A stretch of DNA of 64,000 bases from Salimicrobium humidisoli (GTDB lineage Bacteria > Bacillota > Bacilli > Bacillales > Halobacillaceae). The notes under the pieces are model-generated. The model was not told the DNA's origin, did not search any database, and saw nothing but the letters and a program-made list of their open reading frames with translations. Within the stretch, counting starts at the first letter, position 1, and the number at the start of each line of letters is the position of its first letter. The stretch is from contig NZ_NSGH01000008.1 of the NCBI RefSeq assembly GCF_002295105.1, positions 1 to 64,000 on the forward strand, given 5' to 3'. Both the position numbers and the translations under genes were made by a program. This document shows, piece after piece, positions 43,636-52,452 of the stretch.

Positions 43636-45048
43636 TTGAAAATAATGGGACCTTTGCCAGCCGTTAATTTATCGGAGAAATCCGTTCCCTTCACCGGAAA
43701 AGCCGTATCGCGGTCAGCTGAAGGCGGGTTTGCCGAGTTGATTTTAAACATGAAATCGGCCGGCGATGGAATGGAAGCATCCTCGGAAAATGAAATAATA
43801 AGCAAAATCATGAAAGCGATTGAAGAGTATGTGCTCATGCCCGAGGCTTCGCGGACAAACGGAGAGGCAATTTCAGATATGTCTTATATAAGGGCGACAG
43901 AGGCTGAAGCGGAACCCGGGCTGTTTATACGTGAAGAAGCGGTAAGCGGAAATTTATCCGTGGAAATCGAAATGATAAACAAGGTCCTGGAAGCGATTGA
44001 AGAAAATACAGTCAGCCCTGAACCGCCGTCGCAACCACCGCCCGTAAATGAGGGAACGACGATCGGTGAATTGACGGCCCTGTTGAACAGAGTACCTTCC
44101 GGTGAGACATCTACCGTTTTCACTTTGCTTACGAACCTCTTAACTTCAGAATCGCCGCCCCAGGGTGAAGGAGGTGAGCGTGTTTCCGGAAAGGAAACAG
44201 AAAATACGTTTCAGATCTTCCGGACTCTTCTGCACACGGTAAAAGCAGCCGGAAGAATAAATAAAGAAGATGTAAAAGTTTTCAAAACCCTGCTTGAAAA
44301 ATTCATCGCGACTCCGGAGGGTCGAACCGGCAACATCCCGACAGCTGAAACCACAGGTTCTGAAGAAGAGAAAAAGCTGTTCAGGAAACTGGTGAACATT
44401 ATAAAAGAAGAAACATCTCTGCCTGCTCCAACACGGGAAAGATGGAAGTTACCCGTAAATGAAACGGAAAAATGGGGGACGCAAGCTGTTTCAAGTCGCT
44501 CAAACCGTCCCGTTGCAGTATCTGAAGTGAAAACAGAGAAGAATGTCCTCCCCGGTTTTTTTATGCCTATGAGTAGAGCGGAACAGATGACGGTCCAAAA
44601 CGTTTCCATGGATTCGCAAAACCCGGGACGGCAGCAATTCCTTAAACAGATCCAGGAAATGCTTACTACCAGCCGGATTTTTCATGATGAAGCGGGGAAT
44701 CAGCGTATGCTGATTAAGTTGAAACCGTCGTCTCTCGGTGAAATGATTCTGAAATTCTCCCAATCAGGCGGGGAAACTACCGTCAGGATGATAGTGAGTA
44801 CGCAGGCGGCGAAGGAAACACTCGAGAGCAACATGCATCAACTTCGTTCCATGTTCGCTCCCCATCAGGTAGTCGTTGAAAAAGTCGAACCGAACTTTAA
44901 TCAGCAGTTCCTGTACGAAAGAGACTCTCAGGATGGAAGAGAAGAGAGGGAAGAAGAAGCTCGCACCCCGACTTTTGAAGAAGAGAAAGACGAAGAATTG
45001 AAAGCGGAAGAACTCTCTTTTTCCGAAATACTAAATGAGAAAGTTTAG
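43636..45048 (+). CDS. fliK: Flagellar hook-length control protein FliK
   Basis: FliK measures hook length and switches the export gate through FlhB. The 470-residue protein has a long variable, Glu/Pro/Thr-rich region and the conserved Flg_hook domain near residues 340-430 (QRMLIKLKPSSLGEMILKF followed by LESNMHQLRSMFAPHQVVVEKVEP). It ends in an acidic tail. TTG 43636 is spaced from AAAGGAGGTGA; GTG 43627 and GTG 43633 are in frame but too close to the site, so the start is uncertain by a few codons. Confidence 0.9.
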   Translation: MKIMGPLPAVNLSEKSVPFTGKAVSRSAEGGFAELILNMKSAGDGMEASSENEIISKIMKAIEEYVLMPEASRTNGEAISDMSYIRATEAEAEPGLFIREEAVSGNLSVEIEMINKVLEAIEENTVSPEPPSQPPPVNEGTTIGELTALLNRVPSGETSTVFTLLTNLLTSESPPQGEGGERVSGKETENTFQIFRTLLHTVKAAGRINKEDVKVFKTLLEKFIATPEGRTGNIPTAETTGSEEEKKLFRKLVNIIKEETSLPAPTRERWKLPVNETEKWGTQAVSSRSNRPVAVSEVKTEKNVLPGFFMPMSRAEQMTVQNVSMDSQNPGRQQFLKQIQEMLTTSRIFHDEAGNQRMLIKLKPSSLGEMILKFSQSGGETTVRMIVSTQAAKETLESNMHQLRSMFAPHQVVVEKVEPNFNQQFLYERDSQDGREEREEEARTPTFEEEKDEELKAEELSFSEILNEKV

Positions 45049-45057
45049 GTGGTCGAA

Positions 45058-45519
45058 TTGAACACAATCGATTCTACGTATTATCTGGAGAACCACATAA
45101 AAAAAAGAGATACTCAGGAATCCGGTACTCTCGGAAAAGATGATTTCCTGAAAATACTTATGAGTCAGCTGCAGAACCAGAGTCCGCTTGATCCGATGAA
45201 AGACAAGGATTTCATTGCTCAAATGGCACAATTCACTCAGCTGGAACAGATGACGAATATGAGTAATACATTCGAAAAGTATTTTAATAAATCAGAAGGC
45301 TCCGTAGCCGAATACAGTCACATGATTGCTAAAGAGATTGCGTATTTCCCGGAAGAGCAAAGTGAAGGGGACCGGGGGGAACTGAAAAGCGGAGTTGTGG
45401 AAGCCGTGAGTCTGAAAGAAGGAGAGGTTTTCCTTAAATTAGATGATGGAGCCCGTGTACCTGTTAGCAGCATCCAGGAAGTGAGAAATAACAGGGATGG
45501 CGACCAGTATGGAACCTAA
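45058..45519 (+). CDS. flgD: Flagellar hook assembly scaffold FlgD
   Basis: FlgD caps the growing hook. The 153-residue product has the family core LGKDDFLKILMSQLQNQSPLDPMKDKDFIAQMAQFTQLEQM, seen as its segments FLKILMSQLQNQ and FIAQMAQFTQLEQM (about residues 26-65). It lacks the long C-terminal Tudor/FnIII-type domain of the E. coli protein, as in B. subtilis. The start is TTG 45058 (ribosome-binding-like AGGTGG just upstream) or GTG 45049. It overlaps the following gene. Confidence 0.88.
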   Translation: MNTIDSTYYLENHIKKRDTQESGTLGKDDFLKILMSQLQNQSPLDPMKDKDFIAQMAQFTQLEQMTNMSNTFEKYFNKSEGSVAEYSHMIAKEIAYFPEEQSEGDRGELKSGVVEAVSLKEGEVFLKLDDGARVPVSSIQEVRNNRDGDQYGT

Positions 45520-45868
45520 AATTCACAGGTCCTATCACCCGATGCCACTGGATGTGAAGTGGGAAAGGCCGAAACCGGAAGGAACGGACCGCTCCTTTCA
45601 GGAAGTGCTGGATCAGCAGCTTACGTTAAGTAAACATGCCAGGAAAAGACTGGAAGAAAGAAATATAGATATATCTTCCGAGCAATGGAATAAAATCGGA
45701 GAGAAACTGACCGAAGCGAAACAAAAAGGCGTACGTGATTCGCTTGTACTTACGAAGGAAGCTGTGCTGGTGGTAAACACGAACAGCAACACCGTAGTCA
45801 CCGCGATGGATAAACAATCGGCGAACAGTCGCCTTTTCACCAACATCGACGGGACGATAATTATGTAA
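45509..45868 (+). CDS. Flagellar operon protein of the TIGR02530 type
   Basis: A 119-residue protein of the small uncharacterised family found between flgD and the hook gene in Firmicute flagellar operons. It has the conserved SKHARKRLEERNIDI segment (about residues 38-52) and the C-terminal VVNTNSNTVVTAMDKQ and FTNIDGTIIM. ATG 45509 is preferred to 45497, which abuts its only purine run. Function unknown; position suggests hook assembly or its regulation. Confidence 0.82.
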   Translation: MEPKIHRSYHPMPLDVKWERPKPEGTDRSFQEVLDQQLTLSKHARKRLEERNIDISSEQWNKIGEKLTEAKQKGVRDSLVLTKEAVLVVNTNSNTVVTAMDKQSANSRLFTNIDGTIIM

Positions 45869-45937
45869 CAAAGGCCGGACCTTATAAAGGAAGCCTTCCA
45901 ATCGCGGATGGACAGAAGCGATTGAATTAAAGAGAGG

Positions 45938-46858
45938 ATGAATAACATGCTACGATCCATGTACTCGGGAATTTCAGGAATGAAAGGTTTTCAGACGAAG
46001 CTAGACACGATAGGAAATAACATTGCCAACGTAAATACTTTCGGCTTCAAAAAAGGAAGAACGACGTTCCAGGGGATGATGAGTCAGACGATGCAGGATG
46101 CTCAGGGCCCGCTTGGGGGCGGTCCCGGGCGTACGCTCGGCGGAGTGAATGCTAAACAGGTCGGTCTCGGTTCCAAAGTAGGTACCATCGATAACCTGCA
46201 CACCCAGGGAAACAGACAAACAACTAACCGGCCTCTGGACCTTTCCATAGAAGGAGACGGAATGTTCGCCATGTATGAAAGCGGGGATGGAACAGCTACG
46301 GGTGGAGGTCTGCAGGGAAATGAGAATATCACTTTTTCAAGAGCCGGAAATTTTTACCTCGACAGTGACGGTGTCCTTGTAAATGGAGATGGTAAGTATA
46401 TCATCGGAGATCAGGGGAATGGGAATGGAACCGGATTGACGGGCCGGGCAGGCGCGCTGACCATTCCTTCTGACGCCCAGAGCTTCAGTGTACAAAGCGA
46501 CGGAACCATTAACTACGTGAATCCCGAGGGGGAAACAGAGGTGGCAGGACGTGTGATGCTGGCGAATTTCTCCAACCCATCGGGTCTCAGGAAAATCGGC
46601 AACAATGAATTTCGGGAAACGGCCAACGCCGGATGGGTGAACGGTCCGGCAGGCGGCCCTATCGGTATCAATAACTTGAGTATAGCCGGCGAGGACGGAT
46701 CCGGTCAGCTCGTATCAGGTACTCTTGAAATGTCGAACGTTGATCTGGCTGAAGAATTTACGGAAATGATAACGGCACAAAGAGGATTTCAGGCTAATAC
46801 GAGAATCATTACTACGTCGGATGAGATTTTGAATGAACTGATCAATCTTAAGCGTTAA
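45938..46858 (+). CDS. flgE: Flagellar hook protein FlgE (B. subtilis FlgG/FlgE)
   Basis: Hook subunit, sometimes named FlgG in Bacillus. The 306-residue protein has the N-terminal rod/hook motif IGNNIANVNTFGFKKGRTTF (residues 27-46) and the C-terminal LISGTLEMSNVDLAEEFTEMI-like helix (SNVDLAEEFTEMITAQRGFQ) that forms the tube core. About 40 residues more than B. subtilis FlgE, largely from Gly-rich segments near residues 108-122 and 150-170. ATG 45938 has an AGAGAGGATG context. A 50-base gap separates it from swrD. Confidence 0.94.
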   Translation: MNNMLRSMYSGISGMKGFQTKLDTIGNNIANVNTFGFKKGRTTFQGMMSQTMQDAQGPLGGGPGRTLGGVNAKQVGLGSKVGTIDNLHTQGNRQTTNRPLDLSIEGDGMFAMYESGDGTATGGGLQGNENITFSRAGNFYLDSDGVLVNGDGKYIIGDQGNGNGTGLTGRAGALTIPSDAQSFSVQSDGTINYVNPEGETEVAGRVMLANFSNPSGLRKIGNNEFRETANAGWVNGPAGGPIGINNLSIAGEDGSGQLVSGTLEMSNVDLAEEFTEMITAQRGFQANTRIITTSDEILNELINLKR

Positions 46859-46908
46859 TTATCATCAACAGGAAGGAGAAGGAGGGCGACACGCCCTCCA
46901 TACATACT

Positions 46909-47121
46909 ATGATTGAGCTGACAAGATTTAACGGGGAACAGTTTGTTTTCAATGCTATTTACATTGAGCAGGTTCAATCGACGCCGGATACGACCATCAC
47001 GACTACCAGGGGGAAAACGTTTGTAGTGAAAGAGGAGAAGAAAGAAGTCGTGGGAAAAATAAAACGTTTTTACAGGGAGATCGGTCTGTGGCAGGTAGTC
47101 AGTAAAGCAGGTGAAGAATAA
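46909..47121 (+). CDS. swrD: FlbD-family flagellar protein SwrD
   Basis: SwrD (YlzI) raises flagellar power for swarming in B. subtilis and belongs to the FlbD family. The 70-residue product starts MIELTRFNGEQFVFNAIYIE and contains TTTRGKTFVVKE, the family core. The leader has AAGGAGAAGGAGGG. Its stop overlaps the fliL start. Confidence 0.9.
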   Translation: MIELTRFNGEQFVFNAIYIEQVQSTPDTTITTTRGKTFVVKEEKKEVVGKIKRFYREIGLWQVVSKAGEE

Positions 47122-47537
47122 TGTCCAAATTGATGAAAACTACACTTATCATACTGTCTGTATTAACAGTACTGGGGGTTGGAGCGATAATTCTCGTGCT
47201 CAATATGAATGACACGAAAGCTGATGGAGAAAGAAGTATCGACGACATCAGGAATGCTTCTCTGGAGACAGAAGAGATGACGACGGATCTTAAAGATGGG
47301 GGTTTTGTCCGTATCAGCTTCCGTATTGTAACGGATGGTAAAGATTCACTGAAAGAACTTGAGAAACGTGATTTTCAAATGAAGAACGTAATCCTCAAAC
47401 AGCTGGCCCGGATGAACGAAGAGGATTTTAAAGCTGACTTAACCACCCTTGAAGATTCCATAAGTTCAAAACTTAATGAGGTTATGGAGAAAGGGAAAGT
47501 TACAAAGGTGTATACAATCAGTAAAGTTCTGCAGTAA
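47121..47537 (+). CDS. fliL: Flagellar basal body-associated protein FliL
   Basis: FliL is a single-span protein near the stator that supports torque at high load. The 138-residue product has a short cytoplasmic N terminus, one membrane segment (about residues 8-28, IILSVLTVLGVGAIILVL) and an extracytoplasmic domain ending YTISKVLQ. ATG 47121 overlaps the swrD stop (TAATG). Confidence 0.93.
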   Translation: MSKLMKTTLIILSVLTVLGVGAIILVLNMNDTKADGERSIDDIRNASLETEEMTTDLKDGGFVRISFRIVTDGKDSLKELEKRDFQMKNVILKQLARMNEEDFKADLTTLEDSISSKLNEVMEKGKVTKVYTISKVLQ

Positions 47538-47564
47538 AGCAGATTGGCAGAAGGAGGTGGAACA

Positions 47565-48569
47565 GTGGCGGAAGATATATTATCACAAAGTGAAATCGAC
47601 TCCTTACTATCGGCTATTTCCACCGGAGAAATGGATGCAGAGGAGTTAAGGAATGATAAAGAGAAAAAAAGAGTGAGGGTATATGATTTTAAAAGAGCCC
47701 TCCGTTTTTCCAAGGATCAGATCCGGTCGCTGGCACGGATACATGAAAACTTCGCAAGACTTCTGACCACTTATTTTTCCGCTCAACTGAGAGCGTATGT
47801 GAATATAAGTGTGGCTTCTGTCGATCAGCTGCCATACGAAGAATTCATCCGTTCCATTCCCTCCATGACTATACTCAATATGTTCAGTGTGCAGCCGCTC
47901 GAGTCGCGCATACTGCTCGAAGCGAACCCGAACATAGCATACGCCATGCTTGACCGGGTCCTCGGCGGCCGTGGGGAAAGCGTCAGTAAAGTGGAGAATC
48001 TGACAGAGATAGAAACCACTCTTATGTCTAAACTGTTCGAACGGGCGCTCGGAAACTATCAGGAAGCATGGGGCTCCATAGTGGAAATCGATCCGGTTCT
48101 CGAAGAGTTTGAAGTGAACACACAATTTCTTCAGATGGTTTCTCCCAATGAGACTGTAGTTGTCGTTTCGTTGAATACAACGATAGGGGAGACAAGCGGG
48201 ATGCTGAATATATGTATCCCTCAGGTAGTGCTCGAACCGATCGTTCCGAATTTGTCCGTCCACTACTGGATGCAGCAGAAGCAATTGAAAGAAAGAGACC
48301 CGAAAGAGTATCAGGCACTGACGAAAACGGTGGAAAAAACGAAGGTCGATGTAAGTGCTGAGCTCGGCAATACAGACATCAGTATAGATGAGTTTCTGCA
48401 TTTGAAAAAGGGAGATACGATTCAGCTGAACCAGCCGGTGGACAAACCGCTGCAGCTGAAAGTGGGGAGAGAAGACAAGTTCCTGGTGCAGCCCGGTAAA
48501 GTGAAAAATAAAATAGCTGTACAGGTTTTAGAAACCCTGGAAAGGGAGGATAAAGACGATGAAGGATGA
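47565..48569 (+). CDS. fliM: Flagellar motor switch protein FliM
   Basis: FliM forms the C-ring wall and binds CheY-P through its N-terminal helix. The 334-residue product starts at GTG 47565 after AGAAGGAGGTGG, giving MAEDILSQSEIDSLLSAI, the CheY-binding motif. The middle CheC-like domain (VLGGRGESVSKVENLTEIE) and the C-terminal SPOA domain (LGNTDISIDEFLHLKKGD) follow. It overlaps fliY by 11 bases. Confidence 0.96.
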   Translation: MAEDILSQSEIDSLLSAISTGEMDAEELRNDKEKKRVRVYDFKRALRFSKDQIRSLARIHENFARLLTTYFSAQLRAYVNISVASVDQLPYEEFIRSIPSMTILNMFSVQPLESRILLEANPNIAYAMLDRVLGGRGESVSKVENLTEIETTLMSKLFERALGNYQEAWGSIVEIDPVLEEFEVNTQFLQMVSPNETVVVVSLNTTIGETSGMLNICIPQVVLEPIVPNLSVHYWMQQKQLKERDPKEYQALTKTVEKTKVDVSAELGNTDISIDEFLHLKKGDTIQLNQPVDKPLQLKVGREDKFLVQPGKVKNKIAVQVLETLEREDKDDEG

Positions 48570-49752
48570 TATGCTGTCTCAAGACGAAATCGATGCACTC
48601 TTAAATGAGAGTGATGATGAAGAAATAGCGGAGAATGTTGTGAATGACGAAGAACAGCCGGGACTTTCCGAAGTCGAGAAAGATACGCTCGGGGAAATAG
48701 GTAATATTTCTTTCGGCAATTCCACAACTGCGCTTTCTGCACTCTTAAATCAGAAAGTTCAAATCACTGCGCCCGAGACGACTACAATTTTACGTAAAGA
48801 ACTGGAGAACACCTTCCCCGAACCTTACGTGGCGGTGCTGGTTACATACACGAGCGGTATTTCCGGTGACAATCTGCTCGTCCTGAAGGTGAAAGATGCT
48901 GCAATTATAGCCGATCTTATGCTCGGTGGTGATGGAACTTCTCCGGAAGAGGAGCTTGGCGACATTCATTTAAGTGCCGTTCAGGAAGCGATGAACCAGA
49001 TGATGGGTTCCGCCGCCACAAGCATGTCTTCGATGTTCCGCACGAGAATCGATATATCCCCGCCGGAAATAACGATGCTCGATATTGATAATAAAATCGG
49101 TATTGATTACATCCCCTCGGAGGATCTGCTGACGAAAATATCTTTCCGCCTTAAAATCGGAGAGGTAGTCGATTCCGAAATTATGCAGCTGCTACCCGTT
49201 GATTTTTCGAAGGGCCTTGTGGAACAGCTGATGAATCCTGAGAATGAACAGGAAGAAGAAAGGACTGGGAGGCATCCAGGAGACCCGGGTGGAAAACATT
49301 CGAATAATACAGCGGAATATTCAGATGTCAAAAGGTCGGCAGCACATGAACAGAACCCGGAGGACACTGCCTCTTTTTCTTCTGCCGGAAACGGAAAACC
49401 GCAAATGCTCGGCAGGCACTCGACCGGAGAAAGTCATGCAGAATCGGTGGAGTTTGAAAGTTTCCACAACCACAATGCCGCTCCTTCCGGTCGGAATAAC
49501 CTCGATATGCTGCTGGACATTCCGCTGAACGTTACGGTCGAGCTGGGACGGACGAAAAGATCCATCAGGGAAATACTTGATCTGAGTTCCGGGTCGATTT
49601 TGGAACTTGATAAACTTGCGGGAGAACCGGTGGAAATATTCGTAAATGAAAAGCTGATGGCTACTGGAGAAGTAGTAGTGATCGATGAAAACTTCGGAGT
49701 AAGAGTGACCGACATTTTAAGCCAGCAGGACAGACTGAAAAAATTAAGGTAG
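48559..49752 (+). CDS. fliY: Flagellar motor switch phosphatase FliY
   Basis: FliY combines a CheC-type CheY-P phosphatase with a FliN-type C-ring domain. The 397-residue protein has an N-terminal CheY-binding helix (MLSQDEIDALLNES), two phosphatase centres (LGEIGNISFGNSTTALS and VQEAMNQMMGSAATSMSSM, with the E-x-x-N pattern), a His- and Ser-rich linker (about residues 225-310), and the SPOA domain (DIPLNVTVELGRTKRSIRE). The linker is disordered and about 15-20 residues longer than in B. subtilis. ATG 48559 has a GGAAAGGAGG context. Confidence 0.95.
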   Translation: MKDDMLSQDEIDALLNESDDEEIAENVVNDEEQPGLSEVEKDTLGEIGNISFGNSTTALSALLNQKVQITAPETTTILRKELENTFPEPYVAVLVTYTSGISGDNLLVLKVKDAAIIADLMLGGDGTSPEEELGDIHLSAVQEAMNQMMGSAATSMSSMFRTRIDISPPEITMLDIDNKIGIDYIPSEDLLTKISFRLKIGEVVDSEIMQLLPVDFSKGLVEQLMNPENEQEEERTGRHPGDPGGKHSNNTAEYSDVKRSAAHEQNPEDTASFSSAGNGKPQMLGRHSTGESHAESVEFESFHNHNAAPSGRNNLDMLLDIPLNVTVELGRTKRSIREILDLSSGSILELDKLAGEPVEIFVNEKLMATGEVVVIDENFGVRVTDILSQQDRLKKLR

Positions 49753-49773
49753 AACCAGGGAGTGACTGTAAGG

Positions 49774-50136
49774 ATGAGCGAGCGAATAATGATCGTGGAT
49801 GATGCTGCATTTATGAGAAAGATGATCCGGGATATTGTAGCGAAGAATGGATACGAAGTGGAAGCGGAAGCAGAAAACGGGCAGATGGCTGTAGATATGT
49901 ATCACGAATACAGACCCGACCTCGTAACGATGGACATAACGATGCCGGAGAAAGACGGGATACAGGCTCTGAAAGAAATAAGGCAGTCGGATCCGGAAGC
50001 CCGGGTAGTGATTTGTTCTGCTATGGGGCAGCAGGCGATGGTCGTGGAGGCTATACAGGCAGGGGCAAAGGATTTCGTTGTAAAACCATTCCAGGCGGAT
50101 CGTATGATCGAAGCGATCCAAAAAGCTCTGAAATAG
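49774..50136 (+). CDS. cheY: Chemotaxis response regulator CheY
   Basis: CheY-P sets rotation by binding FliM. The 120-residue single receiver domain has the acidic pair Asp9-Asp10, the phosphorylation site Asp54 (VTMDITMPE), Ser82 in CSAMGQQ and Lys104 in VVKPFQ. ATG 49774 gives MSERIMIVDD, matching the family start; a GTG four codons upstream is in frame but has no spaced ribosome binding site. It is the only chemotaxis-specific gene in this operon besides fliY. Confidence 0.95.
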   Translation: MSERIMIVDDAAFMRKMIRDIVAKNGYEVEAEAENGQMAVDMYHEYRPDLVTMDITMPEKDGIQALKEIRQSDPEARVVICSAMGQQAMVVEAIQAGAKDFVVKPFQADRMIEAIQKALK

Positions 50137-50141
50137 GTTCC

Positions 50142-50726
50142 ATGAAAAAATTCATAACTCTTACTGTTATCATGTTTTCCGTTTTGTGTCTGAGTCCGGC
50201 AGTCGCTTACAGTTCAAGCCCCAGCGTGAGTGAATGTGCCAAGAACCCGGGAATCGACGGATGCAGCGAAGAAGGAGAAGAAGGAGGGGAAAGCAGAGGG
50301 GAAAATGAAGAACAGCCTGCTGCCGAACCTTTATGGTGGAGTGCAACCAAACTAATCCTCGCTTTAGTGTTTGTACTCGGACTGATATATGGTGTGCTGA
50401 AGTTGATACAGAAAAAGAATAATCTTTTTTCCAATACGCGACAGATGCAGAATCTCGGCGGAGTACCTCTCGGTCAGAATCGCTCCGTACAGGCAGTGAA
50501 AATCGGGGGACACGTCTATATTATCGGAGTGGGAGACACAGTGGAGATGCTCACAGAAATCACCGATGAGGAAACGAGGAAGCAGCTGTTAAGCGGCGAG
50601 CCCGATCATTCAGGCGACAATGAAAATTCCGGCAAGCAGTTTCATCAGCTCTTTGATAAGCAGCTTTCTCTTATGAAAGAGAACAGGATGAGAAATGGAC
50701 GCGGAAAGGATCATACAGATGAGTGA
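50142..50726 (+). CDS. fliO: Flagellar biosynthetic protein FliO (FliZ in Bacillus)
   Basis: FliO helps assemble the FliP ring of the export gate. The 194-residue product has a signal peptide (about residues 1-23), a short Glu/Gly-rich outer segment with two Cys residues (SECAKNPGIDGCSEE), a membrane span (about 67-86, KLILALVFVLGLIYGVL), and a cytoplasmic FliO domain (NLGGVPLGQNRSVQAVKIGGH). The tail is charged. It overlaps fliP by a few bases. Only weak ribosome-binding sequence precedes ATG 50142. Confidence 0.9.
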   Translation: MKKFITLTVIMFSVLCLSPAVAYSSSPSVSECAKNPGIDGCSEEGEEGGESRGENEEQPAAEPLWWSATKLILALVFVLGLIYGVLKLIQKKNNLFSNTRQMQNLGGVPLGQNRSVQAVKIGGHVYIIGVGDTVEMLTEITDEETRKQLLSGEPDHSGDNENSGKQFHQLFDKQLSLMKENRMRNGRGKDHTDE

Positions 50727-51384
50727 ATTTGTAGACCTGTTTTCAGGGGCGGACCCTGAAAGTATATCGACTTCCGTTCAGCTGCTTCTGCTTTTGACAA
50801 TATTGTCGATAGCTCCGGGCATTCTCATTTTAATGACAAGTTTTGCGAGAATCATTATTGTACTCTCATTTGTCCGGACTTCGCTGGCCACCCAGCAGAT
50901 GCCTCCCAATCAGGTCCTGATCGGACTGGCGCTGTTTCTTACGTTCTTTATAATGGCACCTACCTTCAATGAGGTGAATGAGAATGCTCTGACACCGCTC
51001 CTCGAAGAAGAGATATCACTTGAAGAAGCCTATACGAACGCGAGTGAACCGATGAAAGAATTTATGTCTTCCCATACACGACAGAAAGATCTGGAACTGT
51101 TCCTTAACTACTCCGGTGCCGAAGCTCCGGAAACTGTACAGGAAATCCCGATGACTACTCTCGTACCGGCTTATGCCATCAGTGAATTGAAAACTGCTTT
51201 TCAGATGGGCTTCATGATCTTTGTACCTTTTCTCGTCATTGATATGGCTGTCGCCAGTGTACTTATGTCTATGGGGATGATGATGCTTCCGCCGGTTATG
51301 ATTTCTCTTCCGTTCAAAATTTTATTGTTCGTTCTGGTGGACGGTTGGTATTTGATTACACATTCTTTACTGGAAGGTTTCTAG
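50719..51384 (+). CDS. fliP: Flagellar type III export gate protein FliP
   Basis: Core subunit of the export pore. The 221-residue length equals B. subtilis FliP. It starts MSEFVDLFSGADPES, lacks a cleavable signal peptide, and has the conserved helix hairpin TSFARIIIVLSFVRTSLATQQMPPNQVLIGLALFL, seen as ARIIIVLSFVR and PPNQVLIGLALF. ATG 50719 is chosen over 50695 for its AAAGGAT site and for the family start. Confidence 0.95.
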   Translation: MSEFVDLFSGADPESISTSVQLLLLLTILSIAPGILILMTSFARIIIVLSFVRTSLATQQMPPNQVLIGLALFLTFFIMAPTFNEVNENALTPLLEEEISLEEAYTNASEPMKEFMSSHTRQKDLELFLNYSGAEAPETVQEIPMTTLVPAYAISELKTAFQMGFMIFVPFLVIDMAVASVLMSMGMMMLPPVMISLPFKILLFVLVDGWYLITHSLLEGF

Positions 51385-51394
51385 GAGGAAAAAA

Positions 51395-51664
51395 ATGAAT
51401 AGTGAAATGGTTATACAGTTTGCCAAAGATGGGGTGTACACTGTTTTGATCGTGACAGGCCCTTTGCTGATTCTCGCTCTGGCAGTCGGATTACTTGTGA
51501 GTATTTTTCAGGCTACTACTCAAATTCAGGAACAGACGCTCGCTTTCGTCCCGAAGATTGTAGCGGTTCTGATCGGTCTTGTGTTTTTTGGTCCATGGAT
51601 GTTGACCAATATGGTGGAATTTACGGCTTCAGTGTTCAGGAATTTGAACATGCTGGTAGGGTAA
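51395..51664 (+). CDS. fliQ: Flagellar type III export gate protein FliQ
   Basis: Two-span membrane subunit that surrounds FliP-FliR. The 89-residue product has the motif LVSIFQATTQIQEQTLAFVPK (about residues 33-53) between its hydrophobic hairpins. ATG 51395 follows TAGGAGG. It is 10 bases from fliP and 4 bases from fliR. Confidence 0.96.
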   Translation: MNSEMVIQFAKDGVYTVLIVTGPLLILALAVGLLVSIFQATTQIQEQTLAFVPKIVAVLIGLVFFGPWMLTNMVEFTASVFRNLNMLVG

Positions 51665-51668
51665 CCCC

Positions 51669-52448
51669 GTGGCGGAATGGGCTACACTTGCAAACGTTCC
51701 CGCATTTTTACTGGTTTTTATAAGAATCACCGCGTTTTTCGCGACTCTCCCACTATTCTCATATCGGACAATTCCTGCACAGTATAAAGTAGGTTTCTCA
51801 TTTTTTCTTGCACTAATATTATATATTTCTATTGAACCTCCTCAATTCTCGATAGACGAAATATTTTTTATGCTGATGTTGAAAGAAGCGATTACAGGTC
51901 TTTTCATAGGATTACTGGCATACATTGCCATTACTGCAGTCCAGGTGGCCGGGGGATTCATCGACTTCCAGATGGGCTTTGCCATTGCGAACGTCGTCGA
52001 TCCCCAGACGGGTGCCCAAAGCCCGCTGATAGGTCAGTATCTATATACGGTGACTCTTCTGTTTATTCTCGTAACGGACGGCCATCACTTAATGATTGAC
52101 GGTATCTTTTACAGCTATGAAGCCATAGAGATCGATCAGTTCCTGCAGCTTCAGGAAGAGTCCTGGATAGAATTCGTCATTTATACATTCAACGAAATGT
52201 TCATCTCAGCTTTTCTCATGGCTCTTCCCCTGGTCGGCTGCCTGTTTCTTGTTGATGTGGCACTTGGGATTATCGCCCGTACCGTTCCGCAGCTGAACGT
52301 ATTTGTGGTGGGGCTGCCTCTGAAAATATTTGTTGCGTTGGCAGTTTTGACAATCGTAATGGGTTTTTATGTGCTTTTAATCGAAGAGATTTTCGATCTC
52401 GTTCTTGAAACTATGCGCGGCTTTATCGATGTGCTGGGGAGGTCTTAG
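51669..52448 (+). CDS. fliR: Flagellar type III export gate protein FliR
   Basis: FliR completes the export pore. The 259-residue protein has the hydrophobic pattern of FliR with the conserved GGFIDFQMGFAIANVVDPQTGAQSPLIGQYL region, seen as QMGFAIANVVDPQ (about residues 100-112). GTG 51669 is the start, 4 bases after fliQ. The end overlaps upstream sequence used for the flhB ribosome binding site (GGGAGG). Six to seven membrane spans are predicted. Confidence 0.94.
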   Translation: MAEWATLANVPAFLLVFIRITAFFATLPLFSYRTIPAQYKVGFSFFLALILYISIEPPQFSIDEIFFMLMLKEAITGLFIGLLAYIAITAVQVAGGFIDFQMGFAIANVVDPQTGAQSPLIGQYLYTVTLLFILVTDGHHLMIDGIFYSYEAIEIDQFLQLQEESWIEFVIYTFNEMFISAFLMALPLVGCLFLVDVALGIIARTVPQLNVFVVGLPLKIFVALAVLTIVMGFYVLLIEEIFDLVLETMRGFIDVLGRS

Positions 52449-52452
52449 AGGA

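Noticed and set aside
50013-50141. Upstream extension of fliO into cheY
   Set aside because: The extra residues come from cheY in another frame, and ATG 50142 starts a clear signal peptide.
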